Below, piece by piece: positions 35,546-45,127 of a stretch of 64,000 nt of DNA. Position 1 is the first letter of the stretch, and each line of letters starts with the position of its first letter. Origin of the DNA: Sulfolobus tengchongensis (GTDB lineage: Archaea; Thermoproteota; Thermoprotei_A; Sulfolobales; Sulfolobaceae); contig NZ_CP146016.1 in NCBI RefSeq assembly GCF_036967215.1, forward strand, positions 524,501 to 588,500, written 5' to 3'. The translations under genes and the position numbers were made by a program. Under the pieces are notes generated by a model that was not told the DNA's origin, did not search any database, and saw only the letters and a list, made by a program, of their open reading frames with translations.

Positions 35546-36838
35546 CTATTCTTCACCCGTCAAATATTTCTTTAAAGTTGAGTAAAAACCTCGTAATGAT
35601 ACATCACTATAATATTCACCTATTCTCCCTTTTGCTCCTTTACCTAAGACCTTTTCAGCCTCTACATCCATTCCTAAGCCTCTAGTGTAAATTAATTTTG
35701 GATCTATTGAGCCTTTTCTAATTGATACTCCATTCTCAGAGATTTTACTCCAAACCTCAGCATCGTCTTGCTCAAGTACTCCTGCGGGTCCAAATTCATG
35801 GAGTGCCCTTCTCAATATCTGTCTTTTAGTCTCCTCTGGCATATCGCTGAAAACTAATATCCCCCCTTGTAATTCGGTTAAGGTAGGTCCTCTGGGATGC
35901 CATACTCTAAATATTATGTAGTTCCATGTAAAGTGCATTGAAAAGTTAGGGAATACGTTTAATGGACCAAAAGGAAACATGTTCTTGACGAATTCACCGT
36001 ATTTCTGAGATAACGTTTCTACTGCTTTGGAGAGTCTATCTCTAAATGGCGTCAAAGCGTCTATATCTACTGCTTTTCTAGCTAATCCCCCAGGTACTGA
36101 AACTATACCATGTCCTTCGCCCGGATATAATATTCTCACGTTATTCCCATACGCACCTCTTAACCCTATTGATACTGCAGAAGCATGTGTAAATGGGGCG
36201 TGATAAGCATCACCTGCAAAATTCTCTAATGGTATCTTCCAGTTAACTGGCAATAGCCATCTATGAATTCCACCATATACTTCCATATTTCCCTCGAACA
36301 TGTCAAAAATTAGATCCAAATACAATTTCATATCTCCTAAGAAGTCGTCAAATGGTTTAGGTTTCTCAGCTAGAGAAGCCCATATCGTGCCCTTATATAA
36401 TTTTACATTTGGCACTGCAATTAAGCCTTGTTTCTCTATATCTAAATTATTAACGTAAGCAGGTTCATAATATGGAACACCCACTAATTTACCATCATTA
36501 CTGTAAGTCCATCCATGATAGGGACATCTGAAAAATTGGGAATTTCCTTGAGTTGCCCTACATAACTTCATGCCCTTATGGATGCAAAAGTTCAAAAACA
36601 CTCTTACTTGATTATTCTGGTCCCTTGTAACTATTACTGGAACTTCGCCCATTGTGGTTGTAAAATAGTCACCAGGATATTTTATCATGTTTTCAAATCC
36701 CAAGAATAGCCAACTCTTTTTAAAAACAGTCGCGAGTTCCAACTCATATATCTCGTTGTCTATAAATAATGAAAACGGAACTTCACCCTTTTCGGGGTTA
36801 AATGATTTAAGAATATCCTCAATCTTATTATTAGGCAT
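35546..36838 (-). CDS. Ring-hydroxylating dioxygenase alpha subunit (pair 2)
   Basis: The 430-residue Rieske oxygenase shows CIHKGM (Cys85, His87) and CPYHGWTY (Cys105, His108) for the 2Fe-2S cluster and ENFAGDAYHAPFTHASAV for the mononuclear iron, the best-fitting form of the family motif (two His with Asp bridging). It is closer to the canonical benzoate/toluate-type layout than pair 1. The beta gene follows with no gap. The promoter carries AAACATGTTC at 36877, part of a longer CAAACAT/ATGTTTG inverted repeat. Confidence 0.9.
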   Translation of the reverse strand: MPNNKIEDILKSFNPEKGEVPFSLFIDNEIYELELATVFKKSWLFLGFENMIKYPGDYFTTTMGEVPVIVTRDQNNQVRVFLNFCIHKGMKLCRATQGNSQFFRCPYHGWTYSNDGKLVGVPYYEPAYVNNLDIEKQGLIAVPNVKLYKGTIWASLAEKPKPFDDFLGDMKLYLDLIFDMFEGNMEVYGGIHRWLLPVNWKIPLENFAGDAYHAPFTHASAVSIGLRGAYGNNVRILYPGEGHGIVSVPGGLARKAVDIDALTPFRDRLSKAVETLSQKYGEFVKNMFPFGPLNVFPNFSMHFTWNYIIFRVWHPRGPTLTELQGGILVFSDMPEETKRQILRRALHEFGPAGVLEQDDAEVWSKISENGVSIRKGSIDPKLIYTRGLGMDVEAEKVLGKGAKGRIGEYYSDVSLRGFYSTLKKYLTGEE

Positions 36839-36876
36839 AAGTAAACTATATAAAACATAATTATAAAAATTACTTC

Positions 36877-36886
36877 AAACATGTTC
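36877..36886. promoter_or_regulatory. AAAC-NN-GTTT operator-like site before oxygenase pair 2
   Basis: AAACATGTTC here, nested in CAAACATGTTCAATGTTTG, an inverted repeat with 7-base arms. It is about 39 bases upstream of the ATG at 36838 and just beyond the TATA stretch (about 36862-36872). Confidence 0.45.
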
Positions 36887-37000
36887 AATGTTTGCTTGAT
36901 TTATGAGAGTTTTCATTGAATTTCTATATTCTCCCTTTCTTTTCTTTAAGGTCATAACGTAAATAACGAACAACAGCTTACGAGTATAGTGCATTTCTTG

Positions 37001-37978
37001 TCAATATTTGTATATATTTTTTAATGGCTCTCCTCTTAAGAATCTTATGACTTCCATTATTGCATTCTCCACACTTCTTTCAAAAGCCTCTATCGTAACT
37101 CCGCCTATATGTGGTGTTACGATAACGTTATCTAGTTTCAATAACGGATTAGACTCTAATGGAGGCTCCACGCTTAGGACATCTAAACCTGCCCCTGCAA
37201 TATTACCAGCTTTTAAAGCCTCATATAAAGCATCCTCATCCACTATCCCACCTCTACTCGTATTTATGAGTATTGCATTTTTCTTCATTAGCGATAACTC
37301 ATTTTTTCCAATCATTCCCTTTGTCTCCTTAGTGAGAGGCACATGAATAGTTACAACATCACTTCTAGAGAGTAATGTTTTTAGATCAACTATTTCATCT
37401 ACCCCTACAGTGTCCTTTATGTAGGGATCATATCCTATTACATTAGCCTCAAATGCTTTAGCGATCTTAGCAACTCTTCTTCCTATATTTCCTAAACCTA
37501 TTATACCTATAGTCTTACCATATAATTCCATGCCCAAAAGTCTTTGACCCTCTATCCATCTCCCATTCCTAACCAGATCATTTATGGTTATTAATTTCCT
37601 ATAAAGGGCAAGAATTAACAAAAACGTTAACTCAGCCACTGAGGGTGAATTTACCCCAGGATTATAAGTTATTATAATCCCTCTATTCTTTGCCTCCGTT
37701 AAATCTATTCGAGTCTCATCTACACCAACTCCAGTCCTCGATATTATTTTCAAGTTAGTGGCTACTAAGATTATCTCTTTATCTATCTTCCCTTTCCTAT
37801 TTACTATAGCTACGACGTCCTTTACTTTCATAATCCATTCATCCTTTGAAGCATAGGGATCTATTGATACTATCTCGGCTAAGTTTCCTAGTTCCTCTAT
37901 TAAACTTCTTATCCTAGCTGAATTTACATCTAAAATATCCTTCTCAATGAGCACTTTGGGTTTAACGTTTCTACTCAT
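37001..37978 (-). CDS. D-isomer-specific 2-hydroxyacid dehydrogenase
   Basis: The 325-residue NAD-dependent enzyme has the Rossmann motif GLGNIGRRVAKIAKAF (about residues 155-170), the catalytic Arg in NTSRGGIVDEDAL, and the His in TPHIGGVTIEAF. This is the family of 3-phosphoglycerate dehydrogenase, glyoxylate/hydroxypyruvate reductase and D-lactate dehydrogenase. The short length without an ACT or ASB domain is normal for archaeal members. The stand-alone setting in the aromatic island does not decide between serine synthesis and 2-keto acid reduction. Confidence 0.82.
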   Translation of the reverse strand: MSRNVKPKVLIEKDILDVNSARIRSLIEELGNLAEIVSIDPYASKDEWIMKVKDVVAIVNRKGKIDKEIILVATNLKIISRTGVGVDETRIDLTEAKNRGIIITYNPGVNSPSVAELTFLLILALYRKLITINDLVRNGRWIEGQRLLGMELYGKTIGIIGLGNIGRRVAKIAKAFEANVIGYDPYIKDTVGVDEIVDLKTLLSRSDVVTIHVPLTKETKGMIGKNELSLMKKNAILINTSRGGIVDEDALYEALKAGNIAGAGLDVLSVEPPLESNPLLKLDNVIVTPHIGGVTIEAFERSVENAIMEVIRFLRGEPLKNIYKY

Positions 37979-38209
37979 GATAACAATTACAATAATTTGC
38001 TATTTAAATTTTTAATCCTCATTTAATATCTTACTTAAAGAAGAGATTGATAACGTAATGACTTCATTGTTCACCACTAACAGTCACCAATTTTAATTAG
38101 GTCTATACCACTGTGTGAAAATCTCTTTGCATTCTGAAATTGTCTTATCTAAAGGAGGTATTTATAGGACATTAATCTATCTCTCTCTTTGTTTTTTATA
38201 TTGAAGTTT

Positions 38210-38334
38210 GCTTTGTTGGGGGTTTTTCAAAACTCACACTACTTTTAGTATTCTCTGACATAAGATTTATCAGTGGACGTCATAGTAAGAACATGGCTAG
38301 TTCGCAAATACCCCCACAAAAGCATTTCAGTAAA
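38210..38334 (+). repeat. MITE-like family A, copy 8 (longer variant)
   Basis: About 125 bp, from GCTTTGTTGGGGGTTTTTC to CAAATACCCCCACAAAAGC. The interior between the arms is about 25 bases longer than in other copies. Confidence 0.7.
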
Positions 38335-38397
38335 AGATGAAACTGTGTATTTAAGTCAGGCAAGTTATTGTAAAAATAGCGAAAAGTTAATAAAGTA

Positions 38398-38721
38398 TTG
38401 TTTCAAACTTATTTTAGGGGAATAAAGTTGGTAGTATACTATACTTTTCCCGAAGTCTCAAAGTTTAACATTCATAAGATGATTTATGATTTGAGAAGCA
38501 ATAAAGAACTCAGAGAGAGGTTTCTAAAAAACCCAGAAGAAGTAATGAGGGAATATAATTTATCTGAGGAGGATATGAGAGTTCTTCTTAGAGCTGATGC
38601 CGAAGAAATGTATAGGTATGGAATTAATCCTTTCATGCTCCACGATTACAGATTAGTTGTTTTAGGTTTAGGAGATAAACCGGTGGAGATGCAGGTTACT
38701 TACAAAAGAGTTGGAAAATAA
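38398..38721 (+). CDS. LigA-like subunit of extradiol dioxygenase
   Basis: The predicted 107-residue protein contains MIYDLRSNKELRERFLKNPE, EVMREYNLSEEDMRVLLRAD and YRYGINPFMLHDYR, matching the all-helical small subunit (LigA fold) of protocatechuate 4,5-dioxygenase and the C-terminal domain of gallate dioxygenase. The frame opens at a TTG (38398). A better start may be the TTG at 38428, eight bases after AGGGGAA, or the ATG at 38479. The partner LigB-like subunit is at 44226, 5.5 kb away, with a regulator, amidase and CoxL gene in between. Confidence 0.7.
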   Translation: MFQTYFRGIKLVVYYTFPEVSKFNIHKMIYDLRSNKELRERFLKNPEEVMREYNLSEEDMRVLLRADAEEMYRYGINPFMLHDYRLVVLGLGDKPVEMQVTYKRVGK

Positions 38722-38872
38722 TTAATATGAAATAAATAATCTTAAATCCCTATCAAGGAAAATTAAGGGAGTAGGAATTTAAAGCTGAAATGTGAGAATT
38801 CTTCGCATTTAATAAGTTTTGTCACCAGAAATCTTTTTAAGTGTTAAATTAAAAATTATAGGTCGAACAATC

Positions 38873-39547
38873 ATGACCGGAAACAGCAACAAGAGGAAAA
38901 GTGACTTAGTATATGAGAAGCTTAAAGAAGACATTCAGAGAGGGCGATATTTACCTGGACAAAGACTAGTAGAAGACGTGTTAGCCAAAGAATACAACGT
39001 GAGAAGGAATACTATTAGAGTTGCCCTTTCTAAGTTAGAAAAGGATGGATTAGTGAGTAAAGCCTCCAATGGGACAATAGTCTCATTTATAAGTGTTCAA
39101 GAAGCCATAGAAGTCTTAGAAATAAGAGAACTTTTAGAAGGTTACGTAACCAGAAAAGCTGCATCTAGAATAACTGAAGAGACCATAAAAAAATTGGAAC
39201 AAATCTTGAATGAAATGAAAAGGGTCTTACAAGAAGGGGAATATTATAAGTATTCTCAACTCAATGAGGACTTTCACAATTTGATATACGAGGCGTCTGA
39301 AAGTAAAATAGGACAACAATTATTGAAGAATTTAAAGATGAGAATTATACGTTTACAATTTCAAACTATACTATTACCAGGAAGGGCAAATGATTCCATA
39401 AAGGAACATGAAGAGATACTTATGGCCTTAAAAAATCACGATGAGGATGCGGCGGAAAAGGCTGCAAGATTGCACGTAGCTAATGTTAAAGAAGTTATAA
39501 AAAATAACGTAAAGTTGTTAAGTTTAAGTGAGTCCACTTTAATATGA
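38873..39547 (+). CDS. GntR-family (FadR/FCD type) transcription regulator
   Basis: The 224-residue protein (start at the ATG 38873; an upstream TTG adds 18 residues but lies before the TATA-like stretch) has the winged-helix motif LPGQRLVEDVLAKEYNVRRN then TIRVALSKLEKDGLV, followed by a C-terminal FCD-type ligand domain with HARL-like LNEDFHNLIYEA and KEHEEILMAL. FCD-domain GntR regulators often respond to aromatic or organic acids. Next to ligA and within the aromatic island it is the prime candidate for binding the shared AAAC-NN-GTTT sites. Confidence 0.8.
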   Translation: MTGNSNKRKSDLVYEKLKEDIQRGRYLPGQRLVEDVLAKEYNVRRNTIRVALSKLEKDGLVSKASNGTIVSFISVQEAIEVLEIRELLEGYVTRKAASRITEETIKKLEQILNEMKRVLQEGEYYKYSQLNEDFHNLIYEASESKIGQQLLKNLKMRIIRLQFQTILLPGRANDSIKEHEEILMALKNHDEDAAEKAARLHVANVKEVIKNNVKLLSLSESTLI

Positions 39548-39722
39548 AGAACCTTAGATTTCCTTGCATGTTCATAAACTGTTAAGCTACTCTCTGTTTA
39601 CGTCGCTTTGGCAATTCCTCTTATAGCAACATGATGGATTATGATTGTTCTTCAATATCCTACAAGAGTAAGAAAAATTACGCTAAACTTATCCAATTGA
39701 AATAAATTTCCCTAATAAATAT

Positions 39723-39823
39723 GTTTTGTGAGATGTTTGTAAATTATCTGATTTAGCATATTTTGTTAATACTATGAGGAGAATTCAAAGAGTAACGAAA
39801 GCTTCGAAAAATTTAATGGGGTG
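39723..39823 (-). repeat. MITE-like family A, copy 9 (degenerate)
   Basis: Reverse copy; keeps GTTTTGTGAGATGTTTGTAA and AGAGTAACGAAAGCTTCG, but the distal end is worn. Confidence 0.55.
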
Positions 39824-39860
39824 TAATAAATATCTGATAAAGACATAATGAGTTTCACAA

Positions 39861-41210
39861 TCACTGATATTTTAGCATCATTTCAATTTGCCTTGATATT
39901 TTAAGCAATTTCTCATCTTCATTAGGCTTTCCAATTAACTGTATTCCCCATGGCAATGAGTTTATTTTACCAGCCGGTAAGGATATGGCTGGGGAGCCGA
40001 AGAAGCTAGCAATTGAAATATAACGTGTAAGTATATCTCTGAACTTAAGTTCAGCTTCTCTTACATCCTCAATTTTAGGTGCAACTATTGGCACAGTAGG
40101 GGTTATTATGGCGTCGATGTTATTAAAATACTTAAGAAAACCTCTCAACATTTCCCCTCTTAATCTTAAAGCTCTAATATACTCATGGGCAGGAATCTTA
40201 ACACCTATACGTATTAACTCAGCTATGTCTTTAGGATAATCTTGCTCCCTTTGTGTAAACAGCTCATAATGAAAAGACGCACTCTCACTTAATCTTATGG
40301 TTCTCGCAATGCTAGTAATTTTACCTAAATCCATACTTATTTTGGTAATTTCAGTCCCATTATCCTCTAATATGGGAAGTAATCTCATAAACTCACTCTC
40401 GACCTCAAATTCAGCTCTCTCGTCTACTAAGTATCCTAATCTCAATTTTTTAGAAATGTTTCCATTAATAACTTCAGAAAAATCTATGGCGTTATTAGTT
40501 AGAACGCTAATTAAATAAGACGCATCTGTAACGCTTCTCGTAAAAACTCCTATGGTATCTAAACTCCACGCCGTAGGATATAGACCATTTGTGCTAATTA
40601 AATTATAACTTGGTTTATAGCCAACGACACCACATAAGGATGCTGGAATCCTGATAGAGCCAAAAGTATCAGTTCCTAGAGAAGCCGGAACACTTCCATA
40701 AGCTACTGTCACCGCAGAGCCACCACTTGACCCTCCAGATATCCTTTCTGTATTATGTGGATTCTTAACTGGACCGAAATCTGAAGATACGTTACTGACA
40801 CCACCCGCTAACGCATGTAAGTTAGTCTTACCTATGATTAGAGCATCAGCGTTCTTTAAGCTTATTATTACATCAGCATCGTAATCCGGGATAAAGTCTT
40901 TGTAAATTCTTGATGCTAAGGTAGTGCGAATGTTTTTAGTGAATATATTATCTTTTACGGCTATTGGGATTCCTATCAAATCTCCATGTTTCATCCTTAC
41001 CATTTTATCTAGGATAGAAGCATTCTCTGAAGGATCAATTATGGTTATATAACTATTGAATTTAGCGTTCTCTTCCTTGATGTTATTAAGTGACTTATAT
41101 ATGAGTTCTGAAGGAGGCAAGTCTCCTCTGATAATTCTATGAACGTAGTTTACGAGCTCAGCCTTTTTGTTTTCTTCAACCACTTTCTCTAAGTTTTTTT
41201 CTAATCTCAT
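39861..41210 (-). CDS. Amidase-signature hydrolase
   Basis: The 449-residue amidase has the Ser-Ser-Lys triad elements: Lys in IAVKDNIF (about residue 84), GGSSGGSAVTVAYGSVPASL (about 157-176) and GTDTFGSIRIPASLCGVVGYKPS. It hydrolyses a carboxamide to acid and ammonia. Its length is that of free-standing amidases, not GatA of tRNA transamidation, which needs GatB/C partners. In this island it may supply an aromatic acid from an amide. The frame has no damage. Confidence 0.85.
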   Translation of the reverse strand: MRLEKNLEKVVEENKKAELVNYVHRIIRGDLPPSELIYKSLNNIKEENAKFNSYITIIDPSENASILDKMVRMKHGDLIGIPIAVKDNIFTKNIRTTLASRIYKDFIPDYDADVIISLKNADALIIGKTNLHALAGGVSNVSSDFGPVKNPHNTERISGGSSGGSAVTVAYGSVPASLGTDTFGSIRIPASLCGVVGYKPSYNLISTNGLYPTAWSLDTIGVFTRSVTDASYLISVLTNNAIDFSEVINGNISKKLRLGYLVDERAEFEVESEFMRLLPILEDNGTEITKISMDLGKITSIARTIRLSESASFHYELFTQREQDYPKDIAELIRIGVKIPAHEYIRALRLRGEMLRGFLKYFNNIDAIITPTVPIVAPKIEDVREAELKFRDILTRYISIASFFGSPAISLPAGKINSLPWGIQLIGKPNEDEKLLKISRQIEMMLKYQ

Positions 41211-41334
41211 AACACAAAATTGACGTTTTATTATTTTAATTTAATGCTCCGCATTCTGAGCCATAGTAGTTTAGTGTATAATTTTTTTCATGATATAGAG
41301 AATACTAAAGTCATGTGAATTTTGAAAGGTTATA

Positions 41335-41425
41335 TGCTTTTTTCAAAACTTACGCTACTTTTTGAATTCTCCTCGAGTAAAAAGAGCATTCTAAACCAGA
41401 TAGTTTACAATTACCTAACAAAGCA
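41335..41425 (+). repeat. MITE-like family A, copy 10
   Basis: Good interior (AAACTTACGCTACTTTTTG, AACCAGATAGTTTACAATTACC); the left end lacks the GTGGG block. Confidence 0.7.
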
Positions 41426-41516
41426 TTCTCACTTTGTGGAGAAATTTACGTAGATATCCAAAGCTTAATAAAAAATATTATTAAGCATTAACAAAAATCT
41501 ATTACGGTGATTTGCT

Positions 41517-43745
41517 GTGACGGTAGTAGGAAAATCGGTTATTAGACAAGATGTATATAATTACGTCACTGGAAAGATAGCGTATTTAGACGATTTGAAC
41601 ATGAGGACCTTATATGCGGGCTTCGTTAGAAGTCCTTATCCTCATGCGCTAATTAAATCAATAGACGTTAGTGATGCGTTGAAGACCCCGGGTATTGTGG
41701 CCGTATTTACTGGAAGGGAAATAAACAAAGTCATAAAAGAACCTATAAAGATAATGCCAACGTATCCTCCCTTACCTTGGAAAATAGCTAAATGGATTTT
41801 CGCTGAAAATGAAGTAAAGTATGTTGGCGAGCCAGTAGCTTTAGTTGTGGGATTTGATAAATATTCTGTGAGAGATGCTATTGATAGGGTGAATGTGGAT
41901 TACGAACAATTAGATTACGTTATTGACATTAGAGAAGCTAAGAAAGATAAGGTGTTAGTTCACAAGGAATTATCCACTAATATAGCTTTTGGAATGACGT
42001 TTAAATCGGGTAATCCTGAGGAATCGTTTAAGAAAGCTGAGAGAACAGCTGAAGTTAGATTGTTCCATGATAGACTTTCGCCATCTCCGATGGAGCCTAG
42101 AGGAATAATTTCCACTTACAGTAACGGATATCTTACTGTCTACATGACAACTCAATCAGCCCATATGATGAAGTATGAGTTTTCAAGGATTTTCGGAATA
42201 CCATCTAGCAAAGTCAGAGTTATAGCACCTGCAGTAGGAGGTGGATTCGGATCTAAGCTCACATTAACCATTGAAGACATTGCAACTATAGCTTCTTCAA
42301 TAATATTAAACAACACTGTGAAATGGGTGGCTACTAGAAGTGAAGAGCTACTTGTTCAAGCTAGAAAATTTGACTTTAATGGAACTATAGCTTTTAATAA
42401 AGATGGAACATTATTGGGAGTCAAAGGAACTGTTGATTTCGATTTAGGAGCTTACGTTACGTATGCTGAGCCAGTAGTCCCATTACTCACAATATCAGCT
42501 TTTCCTAATGGGTATAGGATAAAAGACATTGAAATACTTGTAAACGCAATTTACACTAACACTCCGCCAATTCACGTTTTCAGAGGTGCTGGTAAACCTG
42601 AAGGAGTAATGCTAATGGAGAAGATCATGAATGTAATAGCTGATGAACTTAAAATGGATGAGGCCGAAGTAAGGTTAAAAAACTTAGTTAGTTCCAGCGA
42701 AATGCCCTATACAAATCCATTCGGCACAGTTTATGATACCGGCGATTATAAGGGACATCTTTTAGAGGGAGTAAAGAAGTTAGAGTACTATACTTGGAAG
42801 AAATGGGCGGAAGAACAGAAAAGGGAAGGGAGGAAGGTTGGTGTTGGTTTAGCCTTTTATGTTGAGTTAACTGCTTTAGAAAGATGGGAATATGTTGAAA
42901 CTAGACTAACGGAAACTGGTGACGTCCTAGTTCTAATAGGAAGTTCTCCTCATGGTCAAGGTACTGAAACTGGAATAGCACAGTTGGTTGCTGATGAATT
43001 ACAAATTGATATAAGCAAAGTTAGGGTAATATGGGGTGATACAGATGTAGTTAAGGCCGGTGTTGGGACTTTCGCGTCAAGAACGCTCACTGTCACTGGT
43101 TCAGCTGCGATCATAGCTAGTAAATCTTTGTTAGAAAAGATAAGAAATATTGCAGCAAAATTATTGAAAGTAGATCCCATAGAAGTTGAATATTCAAATG
43201 GGGTTTTCCAATCAAGAAACGATCCCAATAAGAGGATTACATGGGATGAGATAGCTAAAAACGCTGTCCTACAATTTGGTGATATATCTGCTAACGCTCA
43301 AGTAGACGCTATTCCAACTGCCCCTTATGGTGTTCACATGATGGTCGTAGAGGTGGATGACTTTGGTAAGGTTAATGTAATTCACGCAATGGGTTATGAT
43401 GATATCGGAAAGGTTATTAATCCGGCACTGGCAGAGGCTCAAATACATGGTGGTTTCGTGCAAGCCTTAGGTGAAGCAGTATATGAAAGGATAGTAATGA
43501 CAGAAAATGGACAGATTTCGACTACTTTTGCAGACTATTATATACCAACTACGGTCGAGAGTCCCAATAGGATAGCTTCATTATTTGCCGAAAAGCCTCA
43601 TCTTTCTAATTATCCTAGTGGTACGAAAGGTGTGGGAGAAGCTGGTATCGTAGGCGGTATCATGGCGTATTTAAGGGCTATAGAAAACGCTACTGGTAAA
43701 AAAATTGATAAAATTCCAATTTCGCCAGAAGATTTAATCAGATAA
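41517..43745 (+). CDS. Molybdenum hydroxylase large subunit, third CoxL-like protein
   Basis: The 742-residue subunit has GGGFGSK (about 241-247), FRGAGKPEG (355-363) and GVGE with Glu near 708. The loop is RGAGK, so it is neither form I CODH nor identical to the paralogue at 7149. Relatives include 4-hydroxybenzoyl-CoA reductase, nicotinate/quinoline dehydrogenases and aldehyde oxidases, which suits ring or aldehyde oxidation within the island. The start is a GTG at 41517 with GGTGA a few bases before. No small subunits are adjacent. Confidence 0.8.
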   Translation: MTVVGKSVIRQDVYNYVTGKIAYLDDLNMRTLYAGFVRSPYPHALIKSIDVSDALKTPGIVAVFTGREINKVIKEPIKIMPTYPPLPWKIAKWIFAENEVKYVGEPVALVVGFDKYSVRDAIDRVNVDYEQLDYVIDIREAKKDKVLVHKELSTNIAFGMTFKSGNPEESFKKAERTAEVRLFHDRLSPSPMEPRGIISTYSNGYLTVYMTTQSAHMMKYEFSRIFGIPSSKVRVIAPAVGGGFGSKLTLTIEDIATIASSIILNNTVKWVATRSEELLVQARKFDFNGTIAFNKDGTLLGVKGTVDFDLGAYVTYAEPVVPLLTISAFPNGYRIKDIEILVNAIYTNTPPIHVFRGAGKPEGVMLMEKIMNVIADELKMDEAEVRLKNLVSSSEMPYTNPFGTVYDTGDYKGHLLEGVKKLEYYTWKKWAEEQKREGRKVGVGLAFYVELTALERWEYVETRLTETGDVLVLIGSSPHGQGTETGIAQLVADELQIDISKVRVIWGDTDVVKAGVGTFASRTLTVTGSAAIIASKSLLEKIRNIAAKLLKVDPIEVEYSNGVFQSRNDPNKRITWDEIAKNAVLQFGDISANAQVDAIPTAPYGVHMMVVEVDDFGKVNVIHAMGYDDIGKVINPALAEAQIHGGFVQALGEAVYERIVMTENGQISTTFADYYIPTTVESPNRIASLFAEKPHLSNYPSGTKGVGEAGIVGGIMAYLRAIENATGKKIDKIPISPEDLIR

Positions 43746-44187
43746 ATAAAAACTTTGTAGCAAATTTTTTATAGTTGCCCAGAATTAATATCGTGGAGAT
43801 TATTTAATATAGTTTGTAGGTTTTTCTAAATTCTTATTGTCTTGAATGTCTATAAAATTTACGTTTAGCTTATAAATAGCGACGTAATTAATATCTTACC
43901 TCATATAGATAATAATAGGAGATCTTTGAAAATAGGATCAAAATAAAAGATTAGATTTTCTTTTTTTATAATATAATAAATACAATTAATTCCCACCTTA
44001 ATTATAGACTATATACTCATAGCTTGTTCTTCTCTCCCAATAATCCCTTAGCGTAAATAGTAATTGTACCTTTTGAGTTATAAAATAACAATAATTCTCC
44101 CATGAGGTCATTTCATGTATTAGTCAGTTTTTGGCACGTAATGTCTTTTATGGGATACTGTTATTTTTCCTCCATATTTCAGAAAGG
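43746..44187. other. Gap before the LigB operon, no gene
   Basis: AT-rich with poly-T at 43766-43772 that may end the CoxL-like transcript. A weak match to repeat ends (TAGTTTGTAGGTTTTTCTAAA, about 43813) is not enough to call another copy. Confidence 0.35.
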
Positions 44188-44195
44188 TTTTTAAA
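44188..44195 (+). promoter_or_regulatory. TATA box of the LigB-GalB-GalC operon
   Basis: TTTTTAAA with AGAAAGG upstream, about 31 bases from the ATG at 44226. Confidence 0.55.
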
Positions 44196-44225
44196 CCGCG
44201 AAAGAAAGCTATTAAACGATACTTT

Positions 44226-45038
44226 ATGGGTAAAATTGTATCTGCAGGCTGTAGCTCGCATGCTCCACAATTAAGTAAAAAGGAGATAAAATACTCTTCT
44301 ACTTACGCTGAGCAAGTTAGAAAGATAAACGTAGCAATGGAGAAACTATGGGAAAAGATGAGCGCTGAAAATCCAGATTCGCTAATTGTATTCTATCCAG
44401 ATCATATAGAACAGTTCTTTTTAACTAATTTTCCTAGTATTAGCATCATAGTTGATAAGGAGACTGAAGCTTATGTACCAGGATGGGGAAACATGAAGTT
44501 TAAAGTGAATTACGAATTGGCTAAAGATATATTGTTTGGTTTGGTTGAAAATGGCTTCGATCCGTCATTCTCTCAAAGGGTTCCCATACCTCATCCAGTT
44601 TACGTTCCCTTACTCTTCATGTTTAAAAATAATGAAGTCCCAATAGTCCCAATACACATAAATGCAAACGTAGATCCAAAAGTACATCCTAAAAGGGCAT
44701 TTGAACTAGGGAGGACAATAGCTAAAATAATAGCCAATAAGAGACCCAATAACGAGAAGATAGCTATACTTGGAACAGGAGGGTTATCTCATTATCCCGG
44801 GACACCTTATTATGGAAAAATAGATGTGGAAACTGACGATAAGATACTCTATGCATTAAAGGAAGGTAAAGGAGAGGAGTTAACTGAATTCACACCAGAA
44901 CAGTTAGAAGAAACTGGAAACGTAGAGCTTAGAACGTGGATAAGCACCATAGGCGCTATTGGAAATAAGCCAGCAGAAGTAATGGAAAGACAGATAACTT
45001 ATCATATCGATTATGTTGTGGTTAGATTTCTTTTCTAA
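44226..45038 (+). CDS. LigB-type (class III) extradiol dioxygenase catalytic subunit
   Basis: The 270-residue protein starts MGKIVSAGCSSHAPQLSKKE with an iron-binding His, has YPDHIEQFF (His near 59), a Glu/His centre further on and GTGGLSHYPGTPYYG (about 189-203). This is the LigB fold of protocatechuate 4,5-dioxygenase, gallate dioxygenase and 2-aminophenol dioxygenase. With the separate LigA-like protein and the hydratase and aldolase that follow, the natural substrate is likely gallate or a related 4,5-diol acid; this is inference from context. Confidence 0.82.
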   Translation: MGKIVSAGCSSHAPQLSKKEIKYSSTYAEQVRKINVAMEKLWEKMSAENPDSLIVFYPDHIEQFFLTNFPSISIIVDKETEAYVPGWGNMKFKVNYELAKDILFGLVENGFDPSFSQRVPIPHPVYVPLLFMFKNNEVPIVPIHINANVDPKVHPKRAFELGRTIAKIIANKRPNNEKIAILGTGGLSHYPGTPYYGKIDVETDDKILYALKEGKGEELTEFTPEQLEETGNVELRTWISTIGAIGNKPAEVMERQITYHIDYVVVRFLF

Positions 45039-45127
45039 TACTTTACTTAAGTAAGTAAAATGAAAGCTTTTTAATCTGGATAAAAGTTATTTAATAATAG
45101 GAAAGAAAAGTTTTTAGGGTGTAAAAA

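Noticed and set aside
43805-43900. Possible seventh family B or fourteenth family A repeat
   Set aside because: Only TAGTTTGTAGGTTTTTCTAAA and a weak CTTATAAATA block match; the spacing and right end do not fit either family.
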